DNA of 64,000 nt from Persicitalea sp964500445 (GTDB lineage: Bacteria; Bacteroidota; Bacteroidia; Cytophagales; Spirosomataceae): the NCBI GenBank assembly GCA_964500445.1, contig CAZCOG010000012.1, forward strand, positions 1-64,000, in the 5' to 3' direction. A model generated the notes under the pieces. The model made no database searches, had not been told where the DNA came from, and worked only from the letters and a program-made list of their open reading frames with translations. The position numbers were made by a program, and so were the translations under genes. Below, in pieces: positions 33,928-44,069 of the stretch. The first letter of the stretch is position 1. Every line of letters begins with the position of its first letter.

Positions 33928-36423
33928 TCAAAATTCCTTTTCTCCAAACTCGTTTCCAGGTAGTTTGGCTTGCTTGCTCAGCTGCCGAAGTACGTAGCTT
34001 ACATTAATAAGAAAGATATCTTTTTCCTGAATATAGTTGGTAGTCGTGAAGAAATCGCGTCCTCGTGTGGTGATGCGCTGTTCGTTCGTAGGAAGAAATC
34101 CCAGGCCAACGTTTTGCCACTGCGCGAGAATAGTCAGCCGATTTTCCAGAAAAGTTTTTTTCATAGAAAGGTTAGGAATCAGAAAGCGCGAGTCCTCGCC
34201 CTGCGCCGTGATACGTCGCGACAGGTAGTTTACACTTGCCTGTAGCGAAGTCGTTGGATTGATCTGTATAGTCGTGTTGGCATTGACCGAGTACACCCAG
34301 GCAGCGCGATCAAAAACTACCCCGTTGTCAAAAATTTGCCCTTCCTGTGTAAATCGATAGACCGTTCCTCCTGCGTAAAATTTCCAGGTTTTGGTCAGTT
34401 TCAAATCAGCAGCTACTTCCAAACCGACACGCTGCGCCAGCCCGGCGTTGGTGAAAATTCGGTTCAAAATTGTTTCGGCATACACGCTGTTCACACGATT
34501 GATGACATTCTGAATACCTTGATAATATGCCGTAAACAGCAGTGTGTTGTTGCCAATCGCTTTACTGACGCCTATTTCGGCCAAATTGACAAATTCTGGC
34601 CGCAATGCCGGATCACCTTGTTCCAGCGTCTCGGAGTGTTCCCGTTCGGGCAAAGGATTAAGGGCAAAATTGTTGTTCCGTTGTACCCGACGACTGAATC
34701 CAGCCCGCCAGGTAATCCCTTCATGCGGTTTAAACAGCAAATTGAATGACAGGAAAAGATTGGTGAGCGTCAGGTCATAGGTTTCATTTCTTGCATTATT
34801 GACCAGATCACGCACCGCGTATTCATACCGGAGTCCGAAAGTATAATCTAACTTTGGCTTAGATGAGACAAATTGGGTGTAGAGACTATGAATACGATTG
34901 TTGATGACGATCAGACCCGAAAACTCAGGAATAGTACTTAAAGGCATTCTGTTGCCGTACTGTTCCTGATAGTGGTAGTCGCCACGATCTTCCTGGAATC
35001 GATATTGATAGCCAGCTTCCAGTTTGCCACCCCAGAGCGGAAGGCTAACGTCCACATTGGCCCGGAAATTCTGGATAGGACGGTCGGTTGTTGTCAAAGT
35101 ATACTGAAGCGTATCCTGATAATCAGAACGGTTGAGGTTGCGGTTTTTTGTAAAACCACCGATCTTATCGTATTCGTACAGCACGCCCGCACCAAGCGTG
35201 GCTTTGTTTTCATACGTATGGGCGTAGTCGAGATTAGCGGTATAGAATTCCCCTTGCTTACGTACCAGATTGCTGTTAAAATAGTTGGTGCGCCCAATGA
35301 CTTGCCCTGTTGTCGTATTTGTGGTGGTATTGTTGTAAAATATATCCGCCAGACGATCTTCCGTACGACGACTTTGGTATAATCCCATATTCCAAAGATT
35401 ATTCTTATTGGGTACATAAGCTACCGCCAGCCGATTGGTGAAAGTATAGCGGTCAAAACTTCGCTCACCAGCCGACGGGAATCGTGTATTGCGGTTGCCA
35501 ATCGTTGTACTGACATCTCCCACGCGTCGTCCGGCGATATCGTTACGAATGTATGCCGAACTCAACGTGAAATCCCAAAGCTTCGAGCGGTAATTGAGTG
35601 TCGCGTCCAGCGCGTGGCGTTGCGTTTTTTTGGCATTATCAAAATCGCTGACGCTCGGAAGCCCTACCAACCCATTGGCCACTGCTGACCATCCCTTTTC
35701 TGCTCCGGCGCGGGTAATAATGGCAATGATACCTGCCTTACCGTCGGGATCGTAGCGGGCATTCGGCGTTGTAATCACCTCGATGGATTCGATGGTATTG
35801 GCCGGGAGTTGATTGAGCAAAGTACCCAGATTAGCCTGTACGGGTTTGCCGTTGAGCAAGACCAGGAATCCATTACTCCCGCGCAAACTCACTTCCCCCT
35901 CAGCGTCGATGGTCAGTCCCGGCAGGTTGCGCAACACATCGGTAGCAGTGCCTCCGGCCGCAGACTGAAATTGCGCAACGCGGTAGGTTTGGCGGTCGGG
36001 CTTCATGATTATCTCAGCCCGCTGCCCGGTTACACGTACTTCTTCCAGCAGTTTTGAATCCGCTTCGATGAGTATTATTCCCATATTTCCACTTCTTCCT
36101 CTTTCGATTTCAGTCTCTGCCGTAACGGACCGGTATCCCGCAAAAAAAGTTTTGATTTGATATCGGCCCGGTTTGGGATTGGGTATCAGGAAGTGCCCCG
36201 TGGTGTCAGTAATGGCCCCATCGACGGCCACCGAGTCACCAATGGTGTACAGAGCCACGCTTACGAAGGCAATAGGTTGCCGGGTGGTTTTGTCAAAAAC
36301 CTGCCCGGTTAGTTGAGCATGACATTGAGCACTAATCAGTACAAAAAAAGTGATAGCAGCAACTATTTCTCTACAGAAGAACAGTCTTTTCGAACTTTCC
36401 TGGATAGGTGGTGTAAGATTCAT
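33928..36423 (-). CDS. TonB-dependent receptor, OMP_b-brl_3 type
   Basis: 831 residues. The signal peptide (about 1-37, ending CHAQ) is followed by a CarboxypepD_reg-like domain (TGQVFDKTTRQPIAFVSVAL), a plug domain (GGTATDVLRNLPGLTIDAEG, VLLNGKPVQANLG, IESIEVITTPNARYDPDGKAG in part) and a large beta-barrel to the C-terminus. The barrel belongs to the outer-membrane beta-barrel group common in Bacteroidota, often without a SusD partner, as here. It imports an unknown ligand or acts in signalling. An AraC-type regulator gene lies 85 bases upstream on the same strand and may control it. Confidence 0.88.
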   Translation of the reverse strand: MNLTPPIQESSKRLFFCREIVAAITFFVLISAQCHAQLTGQVFDKTTRQPIAFVSVALYTIGDSVAVDGAITDTTGHFLIPNPKPGRYQIKTFFAGYRSVTAETEIERGRSGNMGIILIEADSKLLEEVRVTGQRAEIIMKPDRQTYRVAQFQSAAGGTATDVLRNLPGLTIDAEGEVSLRGSNGFLVLLNGKPVQANLGTLLNQLPANTIESIEVITTPNARYDPDGKAGIIAIITRAGAEKGWSAVANGLVGLPSVSDFDNAKKTQRHALDATLNYRSKLWDFTLSSAYIRNDIAGRRVGDVSTTIGNRNTRFPSAGERSFDRYTFTNRLAVAYVPNKNNLWNMGLYQSRRTEDRLADIFYNNTTTNTTTGQVIGRTNYFNSNLVRKQGEFYTANLDYAHTYENKATLGAGVLYEYDKIGGFTKNRNLNRSDYQDTLQYTLTTTDRPIQNFRANVDVSLPLWGGKLEAGYQYRFQEDRGDYHYQEQYGNRMPLSTIPEFSGLIVINNRIHSLYTQFVSSKPKLDYTFGLRYEYAVRDLVNNARNETYDLTLTNLFLSFNLLFKPHEGITWRAGFSRRVQRNNNFALNPLPEREHSETLEQGDPALRPEFVNLAEIGVSKAIGNNTLLFTAYYQGIQNVINRVNSVYAETILNRIFTNAGLAQRVGLEVAADLKLTKTWKFYAGGTVYRFTQEGQIFDNGVVFDRAAWVYSVNANTTIQINPTTSLQASVNYLSRRITAQGEDSRFLIPNLSMKKTFLENRLTILAQWQNVGLGFLPTNEQRITTRGRDFFTTTNYIQEKDIFLINVSYVLRQLSKQAKLPGNEFGEKEF

Positions 36424-36508
36424 TTGACTTTGGACAGATTTTTAGTCTCGAACCAAAGTACGCGCAGCCTACCGCGTCAATCGTAGTACATTTGAAAAAT
36501 ATCTGGTA

Positions 36509-37351
36509 TCAACGGTTCCTGGTGCGGAACAATTGCGGGGTAGTTTCGGTGGCCTTTTTGAAGTACTTAATAAAGTGGGAAGAATCGGCGAACTCCAAAG
36601 AATACGCGATTTCCGAGACTGTCATATCCGTGTATAACAGAAGTCGCTTCGACTCAGCCAGGACAAACTCAGCGATTACATCGGAAGCACTTTTATGGGC
36701 CGAATTTCGGGAAACTGCGTTGAGATTCTGCGGGGTAACGGTCAATTTATCTGCATAGTAGCTTACTTTCCTTTTCAACCCATTGTCCTCTTCAAGCAAG
36801 TGCAGAAATGACTTAAAAAGGCCAACAGAATCGTCGTCAGTACTGGGAGTAAGCGGATTTGATACCTTCAGTATTTTGGCAAGAAGTCCTTTTAACAACC
36901 CTTCTACCACCGGGAAAGCATTTTCTTCCTCAATGGAGTTCTCTTCTACCAATAGATTGAAAAATCCCGCCAGATTCGCATTATCATCTACCTTTCGACC
37001 GGGTTGCCGGCTGAGCTTTTCAATAAGCGACTTCAATTCCCGGTCGAGGCTTTTTTCAACAAACTCTTTTTTTAAAATAATCACAAAGCCCTCGGGCTCC
37101 GTTTCGAGCTGCCAGTAATGTACTTGCTCCTGCCTTACGATATGGATGAGTGGTGGATTGATGGCGTACTCAAACGAATCAATCGCATGAAAACCAGACC
37201 CTTCTGACAAATATATTATTTCAAGGTACTTATTATGTTTATGGGGAGCTGTCTTACGAACGTGTTTTCTGAAAGGAGCAATCTTGATCGATTTCCCAGT
37301 TTCGATTTTGTTCTTTATCTCTAACTGAGTGGTTACTTTGTCCATAATCAA
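36509..37351 (-). CDS. AraC-family transcriptional regulator
   Basis: 280 residues; Met1 and Met3 (37345) are both possible starts. The N-terminal half looks like a cupin sensing domain (HKHNKYLEIIYLSEGSG). The C-terminal hundred residues contain the double helix-turn-helix: SYYADKLTVTPQNLNAVSRN and MTVSEIAYSLEFADSSHFIKYFKK, the second being the conserved AraC signature. DNA-binding activator in the cytoplasm, ligand unknown. Position just upstream of the TonB-type receptor on the same strand suggests that gene as a target or co-operon member. Confidence 0.9.
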   Translation of the reverse strand: MIMDKVTTQLEIKNKIETGKSIKIAPFRKHVRKTAPHKHNKYLEIIYLSEGSGFHAIDSFEYAINPPLIHIVRQEQVHYWQLETEPEGFVIILKKEFVEKSLDRELKSLIEKLSRQPGRKVDDNANLAGFFNLLVEENSIEEENAFPVVEGLLKGLLAKILKVSNPLTPSTDDDSVGLFKSFLHLLEEDNGLKRKVSYYADKLTVTPQNLNAVSRNSAHKSASDVIAEFVLAESKRLLLYTDMTVSEIAYSLEFADSSHFIKYFKKATETTPQLFRTRNR

Positions 37352-37445
37352 GCGGTAAATCTCATCTGCCTTCCAAAAGAAATGAGAGAAAGGAAAAAAG
37401 GGCTATTACCCGCAACCCAACTGGTTTACCATGGTGACGAAGACA

Positions 37446-39191
37446 TCAGATTATCAACCTTACTCCTCCCAAATCTGACACGCGGTGCGTAAAACGATCG
37501 CTGGGTGAACTGATGAACATGAAGTTGATGGGAATATCCCACTCTTTGCTCAACCGCTCGATTATTTCGGGTCCGAAAGTACCATGCAACTGAACGTACT
37601 CGATTTTAATGTCAGGGTAAGCCCGGTCAAGTACTTCGAGATCGTTGAAGAATGCCTGATGTACCTCCTCGCCTTCTTTCAATATTGTTACGATTTTCAG
37701 CTTTTTAGTAATCTCGTTTTCCTGAACGTAGATCATCACTTTGTTGAGGATTGAGATGTCGTCCCCTTTGGTAAAGTAGACGAACTCCTGCTCGGTCAGT
37801 TTGCGGATATGGCGTGAAATCTGCAAGCGACTGGCAGCGGCAATATGCTTGAGAGTGGTGAAAAAACTGTTGACCACCGCCAGCAGCAGTTTAAGGATTT
37901 CGTTGCGGCTCAACAGCAGAATGATGACAATAATGGAAGGAACGAAGTACTGCAGGAAGACGATCAGATAATCTGGATGCATAATAATATTGCCATACAG
38001 CGCTACCACCACGGCCAGAATCGCCAGCGCCACCGAAAACACCGTGGCCCGCTCGGGACGCGGCAACCGTGCCCGCTTGCTCTTCAGCAGAAAATTACCA
38101 AAACCGAAATAGACCATCACCAGCAGAAATGAAATGGTGTAAACACCAGCCAGCGGCCCCAACTCGCCGTTGGTGATGAAAAGTACCGACAGGCATAGCA
38201 GGTAAAAAACAATCAGGATTCGCGGTGAACTTCCGCGCTTGTTTTCCTTCAGTAATAGCTGCGGCAGAATCCGGTCGAGGGCCATGCGCTTGATAAGGCC
38301 GTTGACGCCTACGTATGACGTGAGTAATGCTCCACTCAACACCAGCACAGCATCAACCGAAATAAAGGTAGCCAGCCAGTTGCCTCCGGTATTCTCTCCG
38401 AGGTGGGAGAGCAGGGCTTCCTGATGACTGGCAATATCGGCCAGCGGCAACACCATAACCGCACAAAGTGCCATCAGCGGGTTGATGACCGACACAGCGA
38501 TCCACATATTACGCAGTGTTTTTGGAAAAATACCCTGTTTTTGTTCTTCCACAAAGTTGGCGGAACTCTCGAAACCGCTGATCCCCAGCATGGCCGTACT
38601 GAATCCCAGAAACAAGGCCGTACCAAAGCCACCCGTGAGCGGCGCGTCGAAATTCAGGGACGCTACCTGCAATCCATTTTGTGACACGTACCATATTCCG
38701 CTGATAATCAAAGTCAGCATGGCCGTGATATGCAGCACAAAAATAATAATAGCAACTACTGACGACTCACTGATGCCCGACATTACGAGCAGCATAAAGA
38801 GCGTGATGAGGATGGCCGTGGCCAGAATGATATTGATACTTGGCACAACATCGTGCAGGTAATGCATAGCCTCACTGGCCGAAATTACGGCCGTGGCCAT
38901 GTAGGACAGGATAGTGAGACAGGCAGCGACCGAAGCATTGCTTTTACTAGTCGTATTGAGCAGCACATTGTAAGCACCTCCATTAAGAGGCAATGCCCCC
39001 ACTACTTCGCCATATATTTTACGAAAAAGAAATAGCACCGCCGCCACGATCAAAAGTGCAATCCAGGCGTACTGTCCGGCATAGGCTATAGAAAGCGCCG
39101 AGACGTACAAGCAGGAAGAAGTAATATCGTTGCCGCAAATAGCCGTGGCCGCGAGTTCATTCAATTTTTTGTGGGTAGTAGTGGCTTCCAT
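37446..39191 (-). CDS. APC-superfamily amino acid permease
   Basis: 581 residues. About twelve membrane helices occupy residues 1-435, starting ELAATAICGNDITSSCLYVSA, with GISGFESSANFVEEQKQGIFP as the conserved APC stretch. A soluble C-terminal domain of about 130 residues (after RLQISRHIRKLTEQEF) looks like a small regulatory alpha/beta domain. Probable transport of an amino acid or amine across the inner membrane; the substrate is unknown. Single gene. Confidence 0.83.
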   Translation of the reverse strand: MEATTTHKKLNELAATAICGNDITSSCLYVSALSIAYAGQYAWIALLIVAAVLFLFRKIYGEVVGALPLNGGAYNVLLNTTSKSNASVAACLTILSYMATAVISASEAMHYLHDVVPSINIILATAILITLFMLLVMSGISESSVVAIIIFVLHITAMLTLIISGIWYVSQNGLQVASLNFDAPLTGGFGTALFLGFSTAMLGISGFESSANFVEEQKQGIFPKTLRNMWIAVSVINPLMALCAVMVLPLADIASHQEALLSHLGENTGGNWLATFISVDAVLVLSGALLTSYVGVNGLIKRMALDRILPQLLLKENKRGSSPRILIVFYLLCLSVLFITNGELGPLAGVYTISFLLVMVYFGFGNFLLKSKRARLPRPERATVFSVALAILAVVVALYGNIIMHPDYLIVFLQYFVPSIIVIILLLSRNEILKLLLAVVNSFFTTLKHIAAASRLQISRHIRKLTEQEFVYFTKGDDISILNKVMIYVQENEITKKLKIVTILKEGEEVHQAFFNDLEVLDRAYPDIKIEYVQLHGTFGPEIIERLSKEWDIPINFMFISSPSDRFTHRVSDLGGVRLII

Positions 39192-39269
39192 AATGGAAAT
39201 TTGGGTGAGCTAAGTAGTTTTAGTCAAGTCGTAAATGTACTGAATAAGGCAAATGCAGTTCGAAAAACT

Positions 39270-40331
39270 TTATGGTAGAGCGGTTCGGGCGGCATCAGGC
39301 TCCTTAACCTGACGGCCTTGTCTGGCCCGGTACCAATTTCTGATTCGCTCAATGGCAGGGTTTTCAACGTAAACCGTCACTAAATAGGAAAGGATAATGA
39401 TGATTCCGATGGTGAGCAACTCCGCCACATAGATGTTCAAACCCATACTTTCGTTGAATGTTTCGATCAGATGCAACCCGATATACTGATGCAAAAGATA
39501 AAGGCTGTACGAGATTTTGCCCAGGAATAACAGAGTAGAATTGACCAAAAAAGTCAATTTACCGAGGACAAACAACAGAAATACAAGATGATACAATGCG
39601 ATGAGTAAGTCGTGTTCCACTACGGAAGTGTGGTACATGGATCTCCCTCCCTTGTCGTGCAGGTAGAATGCGGCCAGCATGCCCACGGCAATAAGTACCA
39701 GATATCGCCAGGGGAAAGACTGGAATTTTAACTGATAAAATAAGATGCCGGTATAAAAAAGGGGAAAGTGGTTGAGAAATTGCACCTTCAACGTCAGGAA
39801 ATGATAGACCGCCGGGAAGCGATGGCCAAAGGCGTGAAAAAGTATCACACCAATCAGAAAGAGCAAGCCGATGGTCACGATATGCCGCATTCCCCCCGCC
39901 AACCACACTGCCAGAATCCACAGGTAAAAAATCATTTCTACCAAAAGTGTCCAATAAACCTGATCGAGGTTTTCGATGCCAAAGTACACCGGGAACATAG
40001 TCAGGTTGGCCAAAAACTGAGTTAAACTGAGCGAAGCAGGTTCGTAGAAAAAAATGGCGAGAGTGGTAATAAGTACGCACGCCCAAAATGTCGGATACAG
40101 GCGCGCAAAGCGAAAAACGGCAAAATCCTGCCACTTCCGGATTTTCTGGATGCTCAGCGTAATGACAAACCCGCTGATCATGAAAAACAGATCGACGCCC
40201 GTGACCCCATACCTGAATTCCCAGCCCAGCTTCCCGGCATTCTGATTGATGGAGTAGTGGAAAATCATCACGCTGACGGCGGCAATCCCCCGCAGAGCGT
40301 CCAATTCAAGCAATCTGTTCTTTTGGGTCAT
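39270..40331 (-). CDS. Acyltransferase 3 family membrane protein (OafA-like)
   Basis: About 353 residues from the ATG at 40331 (an ATG at 40349 adds six). It begins RLLELDALRGIAAVSVMIFHY, with the conserved Arg-Gly and the putative catalytic His, then ten or so membrane helices, including DLFFMISGFVITLS and FRFARLYPTFWACV. The family transfers acyl groups to sugars of lipopolysaccharide, exopolysaccharide or other glycans at the inner membrane. Acceptor unknown. A TATCTTTG box lies on the same strand 48 bases upstream. Confidence 0.88.
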   Translation of the reverse strand: MTQKNRLLELDALRGIAAVSVMIFHYSINQNAGKLGWEFRYGVTGVDLFFMISGFVITLSIQKIRKWQDFAVFRFARLYPTFWACVLITTLAIFFYEPASLSLTQFLANLTMFPVYFGIENLDQVYWTLLVEMIFYLWILAVWLAGGMRHIVTIGLLFLIGVILFHAFGHRFPAVYHFLTLKVQFLNHFPLFYTGILFYQLKFQSFPWRYLVLIAVGMLAAFYLHDKGGRSMYHTSVVEHDLLIALYHLVFLLFVLGKLTFLVNSTLLFLGKISYSLYLLHQYIGLHLIETFNESMGLNIYVAELLTIGIIIILSYLVTVYVENPAIERIRNWYRARQGRQVKEPDAARTALP

Positions 40332-40378
40332 CAGCAAATAGACAGGCAAGGCGATGGTTTCGTGAATGCCCTACTGCA

Positions 40379-40386
40379 CAAAGATA
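40379..40386 (-). promoter_or_regulatory. Putative -7 box for the acyltransferase gene
   Basis: Minus-strand TATCTTTG matches TAnnTTTG exactly, 48 bases upstream of the start at 40331. No TTG at the expected distance was found. Confidence 0.35.
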
Positions 40387-40813
40387 GTACTTTGGGGAAA
40401 TCTGAATATTCTGGCTTGATGGCTAGGTCTGGATCTTCGTCAGCTTCCCGATCTTCTCCAATCGCTAGAATTTTATTTGGAGCGCTGCAACGTTTCGGGA
40501 AACTTCGGGTGTCTTATCGGATAGTGGAGTTGATTCACTCACTCTATTACTTATTTCTTTTGCGTAGGTCTGGAATAGGCCCATGGTCTAAACAGGCACA
40601 TAGATAAAGTACTTACCTTCTTTGGCGCTACCGTATTAACGGTAGGTTACTATCTGGAATGCAGCTTTCCAAATATCCGGATTTCCGGTAAATCTGTTCC
40701 AGGTTTGGCACTGTAAGAAGGCCAATTCAATTGGGCAAAAACCTATCCGAACTTGCCAAAGCTTATCAAGATGAATATTCGCACTTAACGACTTGTTTTG
40801 AATCTCCTCAGTC
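40387..40813. other. Non-coding spacer with one small inverted repeat
   Basis: About 430 bases between divergent genes. No ORF with family resemblance, no tRNA fold and no T-run terminator. A perfect 7-base inverted repeat, CTACCGT-ATTA-ACGGTAG, sits at 40628-40645 and could be an operator or a small hairpin. The rest shows nothing recognisable. Confidence 0.4.
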
Positions 40814-41851
40814 ATGAAACCACGCCATACCTTATTTTTCGGTATCTTTTTTTTACTTCTTTATGGCTTCGCCGAGTTATTACTCCGTCTCGCTCTAACC
40901 TTTTACGGCTATCCCTTCTTCAAACCTTCCGACTATTTATTTCATAGATTTTATCCTGAACTCGAAGCCATTATCCGGGCCGATACCCGAAGTGACGACT
41001 CCGTTAAAGATGTGCTGATTTTGGGTGGTTCGGCGGCAAGTACGGCCTGGTCGCAGCTGGACACGCGCCTTGATTCCCTGCTACGAAGAGCCTACCCTGG
41101 CGGCGAAACCTTTGCGATTTATAACGCTGCTTCGCCGGGACATACCTCGCTTGATAGTAAAATCAAATATAAATTGCTCGAAAAGCAGCGTTTCGACTTG
41201 GTGATTTATTACGAAGGCATTAACGAAAACCGCGCGAACAATGTACCCCCGGCTCGCTTCCGCTCCGACTACACTCATTTCAAATGGTATAGCGACTTGC
41301 AATTGCTGATCACTCATCCAGAAATTAATCTGACTGTATTTCCCTACCTATTGCATAAAATTTTCCGGGCCTTAAACAATAAATTCACTCACAATGAATA
41401 CATTAGCATGGAAAGTGTGGATCAGCATTATGTGCAGTACGGAAGTACCATTAAAACGGCCATCCCCTACGCAAACAATATCGCTGGTATTCTGGAAATG
41501 GCTAGTACCCGTGGCGACAAGGTACTACTGGTTGGTTATGCTTCTTACTTCCCGAAGGGTGTCAGCCTTACAGGCGACAAAAGCGATCAGAAATATTTTG
41601 CCTGTTGCTATTTCTCTTCGCCCGTAACTACTTGGGGCAAACCAGAAAACGTTTATAAAGGTATCCAGATCCACAACCAGATGCTGAGGAAGGTAGCCAG
41701 CCAGAGCAAAGTACCTTTTTTGCCTATGGATAAGTTGATGCCGCACGACTCATCGCAGTTCCGGGATGTGTGCCATTTCAGCGAAGCCGGAGCCGAAAAT
41801 TTTGCAAAACAGATGGCCCGGTTTATTTTAGAAAAGAACTTGCTGGAATAG
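40814..41851 (+). CDS. SGNH/GDSL-fold hydrolase, membrane-anchored or secreted
   Basis: 345 residues. An N-terminal hydrophobic helix (LFFGIFFLLLYGFAELLLRLAL) is probably an anchor. Block I Ser is in LILGGSAASTAWS, the Gly/Asn blocks fit AASPGHTS and YYEGINENRAN, and the catalytic Asp-x-x-His appears as RDVCHFSEAGAENFA near the end. The SGNH family are esterases or O-acetyl-hydrolases, often acting on surface glycans. The acyltransferase gene lies on the other side of the spacer, so opposing acylation/deacylation roles are possible but unproven. Confidence 0.78.
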   Translation: MKPRHTLFFGIFFLLLYGFAELLLRLALTFYGYPFFKPSDYLFHRFYPELEAIIRADTRSDDSVKDVLILGGSAASTAWSQLDTRLDSLLRRAYPGGETFAIYNAASPGHTSLDSKIKYKLLEKQRFDLVIYYEGINENRANNVPPARFRSDYTHFKWYSDLQLLITHPEINLTVFPYLLHKIFRALNNKFTHNEYISMESVDQHYVQYGSTIKTAIPYANNIAGILEMASTRGDKVLLVGYASYFPKGVSLTGDKSDQKYFACCYFSSPVTTWGKPENVYKGIQIHNQMLRKVASQSKVPFLPMDKLMPHDSSQFRDVCHFSEAGAENFAKQMARFILEKNLLE

Positions 41852-41875
41852 AAGCCCGTATAAGTATATTTTGAG

Positions 41876-42634
41876 TTACTTCTTTTCGACTATCACGGTC
41901 ATAAACATCGACATTTTCGGCGACCATTTTGACAACCATTCATCGACATTTTTGAAAATCGAATAGAAACTTTGAGGAACCAGCCCATGATTAAAGCGAC
42001 TGCTGCCGCCTAAGAAATAACGTAGCGGCGTATGGTAAGTCTTGCTAACTAACGTCAGACCAGGGAATTCACGCTCAAACTGAGCGAGGTCTCGCTCGAA
42101 GACAATCCAGGCCATAGCATCATTCACTTTGCCCGATGCCATAGTACAGGCGCAAGTCCAGTCGGCTGAACGGTCGAACGTTTTTTTACTGAACCACCGA
42201 TTGGCGCGCCTCCCCCAGGCACTGCTCGCGGGTTCAATCATGACAATTCTGCCACCGGGTTTCAGTACTCGGTTAGCTTCGGTCAGAAAAGCGCGGGTGC
42301 CCGGTATTCCATTGAAGGTATCAATCATGAAAATCCCGCTGACTGAATCAGTATTGAAAGGCAAACTGGTAGGAAGGAACGTCAAATCATTGGTAGAATA
42401 AGGCAGGCTATCCGCGCTTATGACTGACGGGGCCACCTCTCTGAAAAATCCTCCGCCCGCCCCAAGCTCAATTTTAATACCAGGAGGTAGCTTTGCTATC
42501 TCATCCGTAAATTGATTGTACCATTCTCTGTATAACTGCCGCAGAAAAGGCGTATTCCTAACCCTCTCTCTCTGAATCAGGGCTTTTTCAATAACATCGG
42601 AGGGAATCGTATATTGGCAGTGTGCTGTCATCAT
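41876..42634 (-). CDS. Class I SAM-dependent methyltransferase
   Basis: 252 residues. The SAM-binding motif I is IKIELGAGGGFFREVAPSV, then motif II-like VISADSLPY, FMIDTFNGIP and the post-loop EANRVLKPGGRIVMIEPASS. Target unknown. The start is one of two adjacent Met codons. It converges with the SGNH gene (24 bases between stops), so the two are not in one operon. Confidence 0.85.
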   Translation of the reverse strand: MMTAHCQYTIPSDVIEKALIQRERVRNTPFLRQLYREWYNQFTDEIAKLPPGIKIELGAGGGFFREVAPSVISADSLPYSTNDLTFLPTSLPFNTDSVSGIFMIDTFNGIPGTRAFLTEANRVLKPGGRIVMIEPASSAWGRRANRWFSKKTFDRSADWTCACTMASGKVNDAMAWIVFERDLAQFEREFPGLTLVSKTYHTPLRYFLGGSSRFNHGLVPQSFYSIFKNVDEWLSKWSPKMSMFMTVIVEKK

Positions 42635-42809
42635 TTCTTCTTCTGAGCATTCTCTCTCCTTGTGGTAACCACATACCGTGCCAACCTTCCTTAAATGTGC
42701 ATTTATAACTTAAAAAAAAATCAAAAATTTTCCTACTTATTTTTTAAAGCTCTTTTCTGGCAAAAATCAATCTGAAACCCCGTATCATTGAGCAAATAAT
42801 CTTACAGGC
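42635..42809. other. Divergent AT-rich spacer
   Basis: 175 bases between the methyltransferase and the NAD(P)-binding protein, AT-rich around 42700-42745. No clear promoter box recognised. Confidence 0.3.
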
Positions 42810-43484
42810 ATGAATGTATCACCCAAAAAAACGGCCCTCGTTGCAGGTGCCACCGGACTCATTGGCCAGCAACTAGTCGATGAACTACTACAATTAGACA
42901 ATTATTCAGAAGTCCGCGTACTGGTGAGAGGGCCCATAGAAAAACACCATCCAAAACTAATCAAAGTCTTATTTGATTTTGATCATCCAGATGTCAGCCT
43001 GGTGCAGGGAGATGATGTATTTTGTTGCCTGGGTACTACCATGAAAAAAGCAGGTTCCAAGGAAGCTTTTTTCATAGTCGACCATGATTATCCGCTTCAA
43101 ATCGCCCGTGCAGCCATCCAGAACGGAAGTAACCAATATTTGATCGTAACCGCCATGGGTGCTGATCCTTCCTCTTCCTTTTTCTATAATCGGGTAAAGG
43201 GCAAGCTCGAAGAGGACCTGAAAAAAGTTGGCTTTTCCGCACTGCATATTTTCCGTCCCTCACTGCTTCTGGGTAACCGGGAAGAGAAAAGACTAGGCGA
43301 AAAAATAGGCGAAGCGGTCATGAACTTTTTCAATCCGCTTATGGTCGGTCCGCTTAAAAAGTACCGCGCCATCGACTCTGCCAAGGTAGCCAAAGCAATG
43401 GTGATAGCCGCCCAAGATCCACTAGCAGACCAAGTGCCACAGGGGGCATTTATCCACGAATCTGACCAGATGCAACGTTTTTGA
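42810..43484 (+). CDS. NAD(P)-binding SDR-like protein (HTATIP2/YbjT type)
   Basis: 224 residues. The Rossmann start KTALVAGATGLIGQQLVDELL holds the GATGLIG dinucleotide motif; VFCCLGTTMKKAGSKEAF is a hallmark of the HTATIP2-like branch of atypical short-chain reductases. YLIVTAMGADPSSSFFYNRVKGKLEEDL (in part) includes Tyr-x-x-x-Lys as YNRVK. Substrate unknown. One base separates its stop from the start of the GNAT gene behind it. Confidence 0.87.
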   Translation: MNVSPKKTALVAGATGLIGQQLVDELLQLDNYSEVRVLVRGPIEKHHPKLIKVLFDFDHPDVSLVQGDDVFCCLGTTMKKAGSKEAFFIVDHDYPLQIARAAIQNGSNQYLIVTAMGADPSSSFFYNRVKGKLEEDLKKVGFSALHIFRPSLLLGNREEKRLGEKIGEAVMNFFNPLMVGPLKKYRAIDSAKVAKAMVIAAQDPLADQVPQGAFIHESDQMQRF

Positions 43485-43485
43485 G

Positions 43486-43917
43486 ATGGAAATCACGATC
43501 CGCCCGGCTCGCCCGTCCGATACTGATTTGCTCTACGGTATGCTTTGCGAGCTGGAAAATGAAAAATTGGACCGGGAAGCGTTTGAAGCCACCTTCCTGA
43601 CCAATTTGGATAATAAAAATATCAGGTACTTCATCGCTGAAATACAGGGTTCACCCCTCGGCATGGGCAGTTGCCATGTACAGCTGCTACTCCATCACGC
43701 TGCCCCGGTTGCCGAAATCCAGGAAATGTACGTGAACCCGGTGGTTCGGTCTCAGGGCATTGGCCGAAAGCTCATCGAAGCCATCTGGCAATTCGCCCAA
43801 TTGCGCGGGGCCGTCCAAATCGAAGTCACCTCGAATCTGACCCGTCTGGATACCCACCGATTCTATGAACGCGAGGGCTTCCGGAAAACTCACGCCAAAC
43901 TGGTACTGAAGTTTTGA
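43486..43917 (+). CDS. GNAT-family N-acetyltransferase
   Basis: 143 residues. The acetyl-CoA pyrophosphate loop is RSQGIGRKLIEAIWQFA, preceded by the beta-4 strand EIQEMYVNPVV and followed by RLDTHRFYEREGFRKTHAK, all standard GNAT features. The acceptor is unknown. Its start lies one base beyond the preceding reductase stop, so the two are probably translationally coupled. Confidence 0.88.
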   Translation: MEITIRPARPSDTDLLYGMLCELENEKLDREAFEATFLTNLDNKNIRYFIAEIQGSPLGMGSCHVQLLLHHAAPVAEIQEMYVNPVVRSQGIGRKLIEAIWQFAQLRGAVQIEVTSNLTRLDTHRFYEREGFRKTHAKLVLKF

Positions 43918-44003
43918 AAGAATCATTTCGCTTCGCCTGGCAGCCTGAGCACCAGTAAAGAAAGATAGGTAGTCCAAAGGCGAGGACCATCTACCCAGAA
44001 TAC

Positions 44004-44035
44004 AAAAAAGGATGCCTCAAAATGAAGCACCCTTT
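44004..44035 (-). terminator. Intrinsic terminator after the Arg-rich secreted protein
   Basis: On the minus strand a 13-base-pair stem (AAAGGGTGCTTCA with TGAGGCATCCTTT, two G-T pairs, TTT loop) runs into TTTTTT. It lies 35 bases behind the stop of the minus-strand gene and could also stop the plus-strand GNAT transcript. Confidence 0.8.
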
Positions 44036-44069
44036 CCAACTACCCTAAACCTTCAACTAACTATGGTCT

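Noticed and set aside
40387..40813. tRNA or small RNA gene in the long spacer
   Set aside because: No cloverleaf, no T-loop GTTCRA, no terminator; only a 7-base inverted repeat.
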